This document shows, piece after piece, positions 6,527 through 13,700 of a stretch of DNA of 42,385 nt. How positions within the stretch are numbered: position 1 is the stretch's first letter; each line of letters opens with the position of its first letter. Both the position numbers and the translations under genes were made by a program. The notes beneath the pieces were generated by a model, which saw only the letters and a program-made list of their open reading frames with translations, was not told the origin of the DNA and did not search any database. This DNA is from a virus: positions 1 through 42,385 of IMG/VR virus record IMGVR_UViG_3300018465_000007, one strand, 5' to 3'.

Positions 6527-6803
6527 GACCCTCCATCTTCCGCGTCTGCGGATTGAACCAGCGAGAACCGGAACGGCACTGATACGTGTGTGCCGAAGCC
6601 TTGGACACCGGGCTGTCGCCATGCGTGCTGGTGGTCGCATGACGCACAGGCGTGGTGCCGACGCACCCGCATGCCTCAATGTCGGCAGCGAGGGCAGCGG
6701 CACACTCCGCGATGTCGTCCGGGTTCATTGTCTTGTAGGACCCCTCCCGAAGGCGAGTCCATCCGCTGAAACCGGGCGCTTCCTTGACGTGAATACCGGG
6801 CAT
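6495..6803 (-). CDS. Hypothetical protein (102 aa) with C-terminal Cys motif
   Basis: It starts MPGIHVKEAP at ATG 6803, four bases after the previous stop. The C-terminus has C-T-C-D-Y-C, with earlier cysteines at A-E-C, A-C-G-C and Y-Q-C-R, probably binding a metal. A central His/Thr/Ser stretch is likely flexible. No family recognised. Confidence 0.62.
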   Translation of the reverse strand: MPGIHVKEAPGFSGWTRLREGSYKTMNPDDIAECAAALAADIEACGCVGTTPVRHATTSTHGDSPVSKASAHTYQCRSGSRWFNPQTRKMEGRAHCTCDYCF

Positions 6804-6806
6804 GAC

Positions 6807-7145
6807 TTACCGCCAGACGGAGGTTCCGCCACGAGCCTGACGGATGTGCTTGCAGTGGCCATCGGCATCCAGCCCGCGCTCGTACTGGAAGGACGGGCAC
6901 GAGCACTCGTAGACGTAGCGAGAGGCAGTGCCGTCGCCCACGTCGGTGCGAGTGACCGTGTACGCCTTCAAGTAATCGTGCTCTGACGGAACCTGAGTGC
7001 GCTTGACCGGGGACAGGGCCGACTCGATGCGGGCGATGTTCGCCTTGATGTCCTTGACCACGCCCTGATAAACGGCAAGGTCGCGGTTGAACGCATCGAG
7101 CAGGGCTTCGAGGGTTTCCTTGTTGAGCGAGAAAGTGACTTCCAT
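6807..7145 (-). CDS. SWIM-type zinc finger protein
   Basis: 112 residues. The first 45 are a charged helical, probably coiled-coil segment. The C-terminal half has the SWIM signature C-x-C-x(n)-C-x-H: Y-E-C-S-C-P-S-F-Q-Y followed 12-13 residues later by G-H-C-K-H-I. SWIM fingers bind DNA or proteins and are common in phage and mobile-element proteins of unknown role. The ATG follows AAGGAGTAACA, the best SD context in this region. Confidence 0.8.
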   Translation of the reverse strand: MEVTFSLNKETLEALLDAFNRDLAVYQGVVKDIKANIARIESALSPVKRTQVPSEHDYLKAYTVTRTDVGDGTASRYVYECSCPSFQYERGLDADGHCKHIRQARGGTSVWR

Positions 7146-7147
7146 TG

Positions 7148-8326
7148 TTACTCCTTGATGCTGCCGCGAGTCAGAACCGTGGTCGGGCGGTGACTGCGAT
7201 TGTCGATTTCGTGGCCCTTGACGGTCGCCACGAGATTGATAGTGTCGCCCTCGCTCAGGCCCTCGATGCCCCGGGTGGTCGAAGACGTGAACCAGAGAAG
7301 GTCGTGGTTGTCCACGCTCATCCGGAGAACGTATCCGAAACCGTAAGCGTTTTCGTAGCCACGCTTGAGGGTGACGGTGACATCGGTGAAAGTAAGACGC
7401 TGGCCAACCTCACCGACGAAGGTGGACTCAGGGCGGTCCTCGACAGCGGCACGCTCCTGCTGGCGCAGGCCAAGGATGACCGCGCTACCAAGGATGCCGA
7501 CATGACGCCACTGGACACCGGGAGCAGCGGCGAGGCGAACGATGTCGTTCATCCAATCGCTGTTGCCGGTGGGGTTCTCGATGGCCTGCATGGTATTCAT
7601 GAACAGGGCCACACTCTCGGGGTCCTCGGGGTAATCGCGCTCGAACTCGGCAAGTTCCTTGCCCCGGGCAGAGAGCCACGCACGCACGAGTTCGGCGGTT
7701 GCAGCCTTGTCCTCGTCCTCGGCCTTCTGCTTCGAGACATACCCGCCCTTGGCGACAAGCCGTGAGGCGATGGTGATGATGGCCTCAGGGTCATAGAAGC
7801 GCGTAGCACTCCTGCCCCAACCACCGATTTCCTCGTCGCTGAACGAAAGGTCGTTGACAGCATTCAGCCAGTTGACGATGGCCGCAGGCGAATGGCCGGT
7901 GTAGTCCTTGATGCAGGACGAGCCGACCTGAAACAACGCAGCGTCACCCGGGATGCGGACAATGTAGGTGTCGTTGCGGTCACGCAGCGTTCGGCAGTGG
8001 TCGCAGTAGTTCACCTTGTCGGGCACGTAATCGGTGCGCTCGACGCCCGGTGCGTACGTGATGAACGGCGAGCCGTCGCCAAGAGCGGAGATGGTGCCCA
8101 CGAACTCGTAGTCACCGAGCCGAAGCGTGCCGCTGGCCTCGATGGCAAGGCCAATCCACTCGACGGACGTGATGCCGTCGTCATTGGGGATGCTCATACG
8201 GTCGCCATAGACGGCGGTCGGAGCGGGGAAGCCATGACGCAGGGCGCGACGAGCGATGCGCTCAACGCGGGCGTCGATGATGTCAGTAGCGTCAACCGGT
8301 ACTGACCCTGACCAGAGAGTTGTCAT
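7148..8326 (-). CDS. Phage zinc-ribbon protein with C-terminal OB-like domain (392 aa)
   Basis: After an N-terminal alpha/beta section come C-D-H-C-R (about residue 107) and V-G-S-S-C-I-K-D (about 133), a split zinc ribbon found in phage and plasmid proteins of unknown function. The middle is helical and charged. The last 100 residues (E-V-G-Q-R-L-T-F ... G-D-T-I-N-L-V-A-T-V-K-G-H) read like a beta-barrel such as an OB fold. A DNA-binding role in replication or repair is plausible but not shown. It is the first gene of a unit with its own consensus promoter only six bases upstream of the ATG. Confidence 0.72.
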   Translation of the reverse strand: MTTLWSGSVPVDATDIIDARVERIARRALRHGFPAPTAVYGDRMSIPNDDGITSVEWIGLAIEASGTLRLGDYEFVGTISALGDGSPFITYAPGVERTDYVPDKVNYCDHCRTLRDRNDTYIVRIPGDAALFQVGSSCIKDYTGHSPAAIVNWLNAVNDLSFSDEEIGGWGRSATRFYDPEAIITIASRLVAKGGYVSKQKAEDEDKAATAELVRAWLSARGKELAEFERDYPEDPESVALFMNTMQAIENPTGNSDWMNDIVRLAAAPGVQWRHVGILGSAVILGLRQQERAAVEDRPESTFVGEVGQRLTFTDVTVTLKRGYENAYGFGYVLRMSVDNHDLLWFTSSTTRGIEGLSEGDTINLVATVKGHEIDNRSHRPTTVLTRGSIKE

Positions 8327-8332
8327 ACGATT

Positions 8333-8361
8333 AGGTTACCTCGACTCCGTGAGTCTGTCAA
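8333..8361 (-). promoter_or_regulatory. Leftward promoter with operator-like palindrome; probably leaderless
   Basis: The minus strand reads TTGACA, 17 bases, TAACCT. The -10 box ends six bases before the ATG of the 392-aa gene, so the transcript would start at or next to the start codon. The spacer holds a perfect inverted repeat GACTC-ACG-GAGTC, a probable repressor site. Confidence 0.75.
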
Positions 8362-8379
8362 GTAGGGAAGTGATGTTAG

Positions 8380-8700
8380 TTAGGCAATGATAGCACGGTA
8401 GAGCCGTGCCAGCAACCCGACCTTGATGCCCCGGTCGTTCTCGTCCGTGATGAACGGGAAGCCGTTGCGGGCAGCGTCGAACTGCGCCTCTCGCTTGCTG
8501 GTCATCCAGTAGTATGTGGTCACCCAGTAGGAGCCACGATAGAAGACGCAGAGAAGCGAGCCGACTTGGTATTCCTCGAAGCCATATGTTTCGATAGCGT
8601 CGAGAGCATTGGCCAGTCGAGCATAGGCGTCATACTCGGTCGTGTCGCCTTCCGGGTTCGGGTTGATGCGAGCGACAAACTTGTGTGGTGTCTTGTACAT
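8380..8700 (-). CDS. Hypothetical protein (106 aa)
   Basis: The ATG at 8700 overlaps the previous stop (TAATG) and sits after GGAGAAGG; a start four codons earlier lacks spacing. The protein is alpha/beta with an aromatic stretch G-S-Y-W-V-T-T-Y-Y-W-M in the middle. There is no metal motif or signal peptide. No family recognised. Confidence 0.68.
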   Translation of the reverse strand: MYKTPHKFVARINPNPEGDTTEYDAYARLANALDAIETYGFEEYQVGSLLCVFYRGSYWVTTYYWMTSKREAQFDAARNGFPFITDENDRGIKVGLLARLYRAIIA

Positions 8701-8984
8701 TACCTTCTCCAATCCTGAACCTTGGCCCGGTACTGGCGCATGAACGACGCACGCTCAGAGTCATCGAGGTCCGTGACTGCGAACAGCATCAGAATGTTAT
8801 GGTCGAGGGAGGCAACGTCACCGATGAGATTGCCGTCAGCGATGAGGAACCCATCGCTGGTGATGGACAGGCCACCGATAGTCGGCTCAGTCCAAGCCTC
8901 CCCTAGGATGTAGGCCACGATAGCCGCCATCCGGGGGGACATGGCCGTGAACCGAGATGGATGCAACTTCTGTGCAAGTGTCAT
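8700..8984 (-). CDS. Hypothetical protein (94 aa)
   Basis: It begins MTLAQKLHPSRFTAMSPRMA, then a glycine-rich beta section and an acidic helix ending in a basic W-R-R. One-base overlaps with both neighbours (stop/start) place it firmly in the operon. No recognisable domain. Confidence 0.65.
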   Translation of the reverse strand: MTLAQKLHPSRFTAMSPRMAAIVAYILGEAWTEPTIGGLSITSDGFLIADGNLIGDVASLDHNILMLFAVTDLDDSERASFMRQYRAKVQDWRR

Positions 8985-9178
8985 CAGCCTTCGCCTCCGT
9001 GGTCTTCCAGACCCTCAGTGATGTAGAAGTTAGCCGTGTCGTCCTCGTCATCCACAATGCCGAGGCGGTCGATGATGTCAGCAAGGGACAGGAGGTACAA
9101 GTCCTCCGTCCCTGTGCCGATGTCGTTCGGGTCCTCGATTTCCTTGGAGCCGAACAGGCGCTTGATGAACCCGAACAT
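8984..9178 (-). CDS. Small acidic protein (64 aa)
   Basis: The basic/hydrophobic N-terminus (MFGFIKRLFGSK) is followed by an acidic stretch with D-D-E-D-D. The amphipathic start could attach it to a membrane, but this is weak. The ATG at 9178 follows AAAGGGGAAACA. Function unknown. Confidence 0.62.
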   Translation of the reverse strand: MFGFIKRLFGSKEIEDPNDIGTGTEDLYLLSLADIIDRLGIVDDEDDTANFYITEGLEDHGGEG

Positions 9179-9189
9179 TGTTTCCCCTT

Positions 9190-10152
9190 TCAGTGGGAGT
9201 AGACAACGTGCATTGTGGCACGGTCGGTTGCCGAGAGAAGCGAGTCCTCGTCATCCTCGTCATCCTCGTCATCGCTGGCGTGCTGGTGGGGCACGTCGAT
9301 GAACGTGGTTCCGCTGATGATGTAGAACTCTCCGACCGTGTTGCATTCCGTGCACACAGCCGCTCCGGTGATGTCGTCGTCACCGTCTTCGATGTCGATG
9401 AGGGACTCGACCCAATGGCCCTCGTGGTACCAACCGGCAACATCGTCACCGGTATCCTCGTCTTCGGTGTCCTCGAACCGGGAGTCGGTCGAGGAAACTT
9501 CGGGCTTGGTCCACGCAGCGGGCGGGGTGTACGGAACGATGTTCCCACCCTTGCCCGATGACGGGATGTACTTGGTTCCGCCGTTCGGCGTCCACTTGCT
9601 GCCGCCCATCGGACCCGGCTCAGTCGAGTACCAGATGCCGCCCTTCTTGGTCCAAGACTTGCCACCATCAAGGCGCACAGTCTCGTCCTTCGTCATGACG
9701 ACCAGCCGAGAGTAGCCGATGGCCTGCTCGACAAGGTAAACAAGTGCCGGGTTCTTCCACCAGAGGGTCGGAAGTTGGGTGAGAACGTCCTTCACAAACT
9801 GGCTCGTGTCGCTCTCGCCCTTCTCGGTCGGGATGCGGATGATGCCATTGTGGAAGATGTGAACCTCACCCACGGTCGGGTCAGTGTAGATGAATGGATG
9901 GCTCAGTTCCTTGCACGGCGCACCGTGGGTCGCCAGCCGATAGTGAGCAACGTACTCAATGTTAGGCTGTCGGTCGATGCGCTTGAGAAGGTCATGGAAG
10001 GCGTCATACTCCTTCGGAGAAAACTTCTCCACGTGCACGATGCCATTCTCTCGCCACGAGATGCCGAAGCCATCCGGGTTCTTGGTCCGGTTGTAGTTGA
10101 GCACGTCGTTGGGGACGTTGCTCCCCTGCTCGCGGTGGATGATGATGCACAT
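9190..10152 (-). CDS. Class II glutamine amidotransferase (Ntn-hydrolase) domain protein
   Basis: 320 residues from ATG 10152; the upstream extension is Arg/Ala/Pro-rich read-through. The catalytic N-terminus is M-C-I-I-I-H, where C2 becomes the N-terminal nucleophile after Met removal. It is followed by N-P-D-G-F-G (25-30), H-Y-R-L-A-T-H-G (70-77), H85-P-F and H-N-G-I-I (101-105), the standard class II GATase set. It should release ammonia from glutamine for a partner ligase. The C-terminal 130 residues are Gly/Pro-rich then strongly acidic, with a C-T-E-C pair. The partner is probably the adjacent amidoligase, 22 bases upstream in the same operon. Confidence 0.85.
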   Translation of the reverse strand: MCIIIHREQGSNVPNDVLNYNRTKNPDGFGISWRENGIVHVEKFSPKEYDAFHDLLKRIDRQPNIEYVAHYRLATHGAPCKELSHPFIYTDPTVGEVHIFHNGIIRIPTEKGESDTSQFVKDVLTQLPTLWWKNPALVYLVEQAIGYSRLVVMTKDETVRLDGGKSWTKKGGIWYSTEPGPMGGSKWTPNGGTKYIPSSGKGGNIVPYTPPAAWTKPEVSSTDSRFEDTEDEDTGDDVAGWYHEGHWVESLIDIEDGDDDITGAAVCTECNTVGEFYIISGTTFIDVPHQHASDDEDDEDDEDSLLSATDRATMHVVYSH

Positions 10153-10174
10153 TGTTTCTGTTTCCCTTTCCGGA

Positions 10175-11386
10175 TTAGGAGATGCTGCGGAGGATTTCGC
10201 TAAGGTCGAACGTAGCGGTGAACGGGCTGTCCGTCCGGGCACGGCGAGGGCTGTACCCGGTCGGGCGACCCGGACGGTTGGCACCCTCGCGCCGGTTGTA
10301 CTGGCGCACGGGGCGTCCCGTTCGAGGCGAGATGCGGACACCGGCCTCGTCCGTCGTCACGACCGGGGTCGTGCGGCGGGTAGCCTCACCGGTCGGGGCG
10401 GGCTCGACGCTCACCACGGTCGGGAGAACGATGTCGTCCGCGACGATGATGAGATTGTCGAACCGCTCGACAAGGTAGGCAGCGAGGTTCGGGTACGTGC
10501 GCCGGTTCTCGGCCTTCATGACCCAGCGCATGAACGCGACAGGCTTGGCAGCCGCAACCGACCGATTGGTACGGGTGTACTCAATCATGGCCACGGTCCA
10601 CTCAAGGTTCTTGAAGAACCGGTCGAGGCGCAGCGTGCCACGCGGCAGCCGGAACTCGAACCGCATCTGCCCGGACGGGCAGTTGAGGGCCTGATAACGC
10701 TGGCTCGAACCGCTGTACCAAGAGGCCACACCGCTCTCAGGCATGATGCGGTCAACCTCCTGCTGGCGACGGGTGTCGTCGGCAAGGTGGTCGAGGCTAG
10801 CCCACTGGCGAGCGGAAGTTTCGGTGCGCTGGCTCATCTTGAGCGACCAGACGGGGCTCGTGTGGATGAGGGTCAGGAACCGGTACAGGTGACGCCCGTT
10901 CTCAAAGGCATTCTTGCTGATGTTGACATGCATGCCAGCCTTGTCGTTGTCATGCGAGCGGAAACCCGCATGCACGAGCATCTGGAACATGTCGGCCAGT
11001 TCACGCCGCTTGCTGTGCCAGTAGGAGAGGGTAGCCGGGTGGCTGACAAACTCCGGACCGGACACGGACCCGTCATGCTTGGCCATCCAGAACATCTTGG
11101 GGCGGCGCATGTCGGCAGCCTGCTCGTTGGTGAACCGGGAGCGGACACGGAGCCCGTTCTCATCCAACTTGTAGTTGTCGGTTTCCAGTTCGACGCCAAG
11201 GAAGTAATCGAAGGGGTCGTTTGCGACCTTGTTCATCTTCCAGAGGCGCGGACGGTAGGAATAGTTATGGACGACCGCCCCACGGATGGCCGAGCCCTCG
11301 AAGCGGGCCAACTTGCACGTTTCGCACGTGCAGTCCTGCGGGACGTGAGTCTCAAGCGTGTCGTTGAGACGGTTGTTGAAGGTCAC
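10175..11386 (-). CDS. Amidoligase-family (carboxylate-amine ligase-like) enzyme
   Basis: 403 residues with the signature of the putative amidoligase family (glutamine-synthetase-like fold): G-V-E-L-E-T (64-69), K-H-D-G-S-V-S-G-P-E-F (103-113), G-M-H-V-N-I-S (151-157), and a downstream R-F-E-F-R. These carry the predicted metal- and ATP-binding acidic residues and the catalytic His. The family is predicted to form amide bonds on peptides, small molecules or cell-wall components. An N-terminal C-T-C-E-T-C cluster (19-24) may bind zinc. The C-terminal 80 residues are Arg/Pro/Thr-rich and likely disordered. GTG start with AGGGAG eight bases upstream; strong promoter at 11420-11449. With the neighbouring GATase it makes a two-gene ligase plus ammonia-donor set. 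Confidence 0.82.
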   Translation of the reverse strand: MTFNNRLNDTLETHVPQDCTCETCKLARFEGSAIRGAVVHNYSYRPRLWKMNKVANDPFDYFLGVELETDNYKLDENGLRVRSRFTNEQAADMRRPKMFWMAKHDGSVSGPEFVSHPATLSYWHSKRRELADMFQMLVHAGFRSHDNDKAGMHVNISKNAFENGRHLYRFLTLIHTSPVWSLKMSQRTETSARQWASLDHLADDTRRQQEVDRIMPESGVASWYSGSSQRYQALNCPSGQMRFEFRLPRGTLRLDRFFKNLEWTVAMIEYTRTNRSVAAAKPVAFMRWVMKAENRRTYPNLAAYLVERFDNLIIVADDIVLPTVVSVEPAPTGEATRRTTPVVTTDEAGVRISPRTGRPVRQYNRREGANRPGRPTGYSPRRARTDSPFTATFDLSEILRSIS

Positions 11387-11419
11387 GGAAGTGTCTCCCT
11401 GTCTGTTGGTGTGGGTGCG

Positions 11420-11449
11420 ATTGTATCACTGTTTGTTTCGGGCTGTCAA
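11420..11449 (-). promoter_or_regulatory. Consensus leftward promoter for the amidoligase operon
   Basis: On the minus strand: TTGACA, 18-base spacer, TACAAT. It lies in the short gap between the 82-aa gene and the amidoligase, giving a leader of about 27 bases. No inverted repeat is obvious within the spacer. Confidence 0.75.
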
Positions 11450-11465
11450 CCTTCCAGCCCCACCC

Positions 11466-11714
11466 TCAAACCCTCGCGGGGCGGGCGTCAGTCCCGACGT
11501 AGCCGATAAACGGAAGGTCGGGCCTGAGATTGCGGACGCCCTCGGTAAAGGTGGGCGTCAGGAACGAATGGGTAGCCGTCTCCGTGAAGGTGGCACGGCA
11601 TCCCAGCCCGGACGGGAACCCCAGCCGGGTGAAGTGGAATGTTTCGGTCGGGTCAGCCCCGCCCTTGCAGTCACCGCAGATGCTTTCATCGCGGTTGATG
11701 ATGAGGGTGGCCAT
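11466..11714 (-). CDS. Hypothetical protein (82 aa)
   Basis: ATG 11714 overlaps the previous stop (TAATG). MATLIINRDES is followed by C-G-D-C and then a beta-rich stretch with Thr/Phe alternation (T-E-T-F-H-F-T). The single CxxC plus a later Cys could bind metal. The last gene before the amidoligase promoter. No family recognised. Confidence 0.62.
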   Translation of the reverse strand: MATLIINRDESICGDCKGGADPTETFHFTRLGFPSGLGCRATFTETATHSFLTPTFTEGVRNLRPDLPFIGYVGTDARPARV

Positions 11715-12040
11715 TACATGCACCAGTAGGTTTCTCCGCGCATGTCCATCGCCCAATCGACAGATGCCCGGTCACGGTCCCACTTCGCAGCGGCCTTCGT
11801 GCCGGGACGATGCGGGTTGTTGTTCTTGCGGTACTCGGACCGGCGCTCAGACTCGGCCTTGCATGCGGGGCAATCCCAATCATGGGGGCCGTATCCACCG
11901 GATGACTTGTGCTTAGGGGTCGGCTTGACCTCCTGAGCGAGGCGGATGACCTCACTTTGCCAGAACGTGATGTCCTCAGGTGATGCACACCCGGACTCGA
12001 CTTCCTCGCGGAGTCGCTTGACGGCCTGCTCAAGGTCCAT
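11714..12040 (-). CDS. Hypothetical protein (108 aa) with a CxxC pair
   Basis: The N-terminal 40 residues form a charged helix (MDLEQAVKRLREEVES...). The middle has D-W-D-C-P-A-C-K and the C-terminus is Lys/Arg/Trp-rich, ending Y-W-C-M. The ATG follows GGAGTAACA. It is probably a small metal-stabilised binding protein; function unknown. Confidence 0.65.
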   Translation of the reverse strand: MDLEQAVKRLREEVESGCASPEDITFWQSEVIRLAQEVKPTPKHKSSGGYGPHDWDCPACKAESERRSEYRKNNNPHRPGTKAAAKWDRDRASVDWAMDMRGETYWCM

Positions 12041-12042
12041 TG

Positions 12043-12324
12043 TTACTCCCTCACTGGTGACAGGTCGGAGTCATTCACGACAACCCGCCATGACGGCTGA
12101 TTGATGTCGCGTACGACCTTCGCATTGTAGAGACGATTACCGCCCTTGTGGCGGCACTCACCCGGGGACCAGACGTACGAGCGTTCGAGCACTTCAACGA
12201 TGCGCTCGCCGTTCTTGTACGAAACAATCTCGCCAACCTCGGGGCCTTGCAGCCGGTCGGGGTTGACCTCGGGGAGCGGATGACCGATGGGCCATGCACT
12301 GCGAAAGTTGCAGACGTGAGACAT
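12043..12324 (-). CDS. Hypothetical protein (93 aa)
   Basis: The start ATG 12324 overlaps the stop of the Cys-rich gene (TAATG) with GGAGGGG upstream. MSHVCNFRSAW leads into a beta-rich domain with V-G-E-I-V-S-Y-K-N-G and an R-V-V-V-N-D-S-D terminus, resembling a small barrel. Two cysteines (C5 and one in G-E-C-R-H). No family recognised. Confidence 0.62.
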   Translation of the reverse strand: MSHVCNFRSAWPIGHPLPEVNPDRLQGPEVGEIVSYKNGERIVEVLERSYVWSPGECRHKGGNRLYNAKVVRDINQPSWRVVVNDSDLSPVRE

Positions 12325-12557
12325 TATTCCCCTCCCGGGATGTTTGCGTTGCGCCACTGGTACCAGCCCGCAATCGCGCGGTTGTGATTGGATGCATGGA
12401 TGCAGTCATCGGACCCGCAGAATAGGCACCACTCGGGTTCGAGGAACATGTAGCACACACAATGCGTGCCGTCCGGGTTCTTGACGTTGCACGGCCCGAT
12501 GAATGACGGGTCATGTTCGGTGCGGTCATGCCCGCAGCCGGTTCGTTGACACTTCAT
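12324..12557 (-). CDS. Small Cys/His-rich protein (77 aa)
   Basis: Nine cysteines and several histidines in 77 residues: C-Q-R-T-G-C-G-H, C-N-V-K, C-V-C-Y, W-C-L-F-C-G and D-D-C-I-H. This spacing suits two zinc sites. ATG 12557 has CGGAG eight bases upstream; a TTG two codons earlier is the alternative. Function unknown. Confidence 0.65.
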   Translation of the reverse strand: MKCQRTGCGHDRTEHDPSFIGPCNVKNPDGTHCVCYMFLEPEWCLFCGSDDCIHASNHNRAIAGWYQWRNANIPGGE

Positions 12558-12559
12558 GT

Positions 12560-12850
12560 TCAATACTCCGGGGTGACGATGGACTCAAACACGACCTCGG
12601 GCACGAGTCCCTCGCGGTCGAGGATTGCGAACATGAGTCCAGCGGATGTCCAATCATCGCCGCACTCGGAGGTTGCATTGTCGTTGATGTAGGCACGGAT
12701 GCCCGGACCCTTGACCCGGACGGTATCGCCGCAGTCAAACATGCTGCGCGTGAAGGTGTAGCCGAAGGTGGACATGAGGCTGACCAGACGGTCAAACCGC
12801 ATATGCCTGACCTCGGGGTCAGACATGATGGGGAAGTCGCTTACGTACAT
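12560..12850 (-). CDS. Hypothetical protein (96 aa)
   Basis: The long upstream extension is Arg/His-rich read-through of neighbouring genes; ATG 12850 with TTAGGAGCATC upstream is the likely start. It begins MYVSDFPIMSDPEV and has an alpha/beta pattern with W-T-S-A-G-L-M-F-A-I-L. No known motif. Confidence 0.65.
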   Translation of the reverse strand: MYVSDFPIMSDPEVRHMRFDRLVSLMSTFGYTFTRSMFDCGDTVRVKGPGIRAYINDNATSECGDDWTSAGLMFAILDREGLVPEVVFESIVTPEY

Positions 12851-12876
12851 GATGCTCCTAACTATGATGGTCGGTT

Positions 12877-12895
12877 GTGACAGGTTGACTGTCAC
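12877..12895. promoter_or_regulatory. Perfect inverted repeat, possible operator or RNA hairpin
   Basis: GTGACAG-GTTGA-CTGTCAC is a seven-pair palindrome that overlaps the stop codon of the 71-aa gene and sits 27 bases upstream of the next start. There is no U-run after it, so an operator or an intercistronic RNA hairpin is more likely than a terminator. Confidence 0.45.
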
Positions 12896-13107
12896 TTGAT
12901 GCTGACGATGCGACCCTCGCGGATGACGATTGACGCAAACGAGTTGCGGATGCGGTCGGGCCGGGTCGAGACGACCACGCCATGCGTGCCGTCGCGGTAC
13001 TCGGAGCCGAAGAACGATGTTTCGATGATGTCCTCGGGTCCGAGCGTGCCTCGAACCTTGAGCGCATCCTTCGCGGCCTTCTTGGTGACGTAAGCGAGTG
13101 CCATCAT
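12892..13107 (-). CDS. Hypothetical protein (71 aa)
   Basis: Starts MMALAYVTKKAAKDALKV (two consecutive ATGs; GAAAGGG lies upstream), then a loop and strands ending V-I-R-E-G-R-I-V-S-I-K. Basic N-terminal helix and beta C-terminal half; no cysteine or known motif. Confidence 0.6.
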   Translation of the reverse strand: MMALAYVTKKAAKDALKVRGTLGPEDIIETSFFGSEYRDGTHGVVVSTRPDRIRNSFASIVIREGRIVSIK

Positions 13108-13113
13108 GATTGA

Positions 13114-13290
13114 TTACCCTTTCACGGTAATGATGTTTCCGGTCCGGTCGGTTGCCGGGAGGTTGGATGTCAGCGCACGCTTGACCCACGGGGAGTGAGT
13201 CACGATGCGCACGGGACGCGGAGCGGGATGCCGTCCGCAATCACCGGATGACCACGGCGTAAGCGCGGTCCCGCAAGTCTTGCACTTCAT
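13114..13290 (-). CDS. Small zinc-ribbon-like protein (58 aa)
   Basis: The ATG at 13290 overlaps the previous gene's stop (ATGA). M-K-C-K-T-C-G at the N-terminus and G-D-C-G-R-H about 13 residues on form a possible zinc ribbon, followed by an Arg/Pro-rich tail. The longer frame upstream is read-through. No function known. Confidence 0.6.
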   Translation of the reverse strand: MKCKTCGTALTPWSSGDCGRHPAPRPVRIVTHSPWVKRALTSNLPATDRTGNIITVKG

Positions 13291-13586
13291 GCTGCGTCGA
13301 TGACCTCTTGCACTTGAAGGTTGGCCGGGGTGAACGGTTGCGTAGCGCGCCGGAACATGAATGTTACCACGGTTCCGCCACGGATGATAGCGACGATGGT
13401 ATCGCCGTTCGAGTGTTCGGACCACGCATGCCCGACCATCCCGGTACGCATGATGCGAACCGCAGTGTCGCGCTTGCACGTGCGAGCGTAGCCGTCCGCA
13501 CGGGTGATGATGCTCTCGATTGTTTCCGGGTCGAGGATGATGCCCAACCGTGACGTAGCGCGGTCGAGCGCGTGCCTCGTATGCAT
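13287..13586 (-). CDS. Hypothetical protein (99 aa)
   Basis: ATG 13586. Helical N-terminal half (L-D-P-E-T-I-E-S-I-I-T-R) and a beta C-terminal half (D-T-I-V-A-I-I-R-G-G-T-V-V-T-F-M-F). The H-A-W-S-E-H and R-R-A-T-Q-P-F segments recall toxin-like or growth-inhibitor small domains of mobile elements, but I do not make that call. Overlaps the next gene by four bases. Confidence 0.6.
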   Translation of the reverse strand: MHTRHALDRATSRLGIILDPETIESIITRADGYARTCKRDTAVRIMRTGMVGHAWSEHSNGDTIVAIIRGGTVVTFMFRRATQPFTPANLQVQEVIDAA

Positions 13587-13592
13587 GGATGC

Positions 13593-13694
13593 TCAGCCCT
13601 TCGGATGATGGCACTTATGGCAGTGAGTCCGGATGGTGCCATCCATCCGAACCGGCCAGTTGACTAGGCGGCAGAGTCTACAAACCCACGGCAT
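13593..13694 (-). CDS. Tiny zinc-ribbon peptide (33 aa)
   Basis: ATG 13694, TGA at 13595-13593. The peptide reads M-P-W-V-C-R-L-C-R-L-V-N-W then 15 residues later H-C-H-K-C-H-H-P-K-G. Paired CxxC knuckles with flanking His are convincing for a one-ribbon zinc protein. It exactly fills the gap between the 181-aa gene and the 99-aa gene. Confidence 0.6.
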   Translation of the reverse strand: MPWVCRLCRLVNWPVRMDGTIRTHCHKCHHPKG

Positions 13695-13700
13695 GATGGT

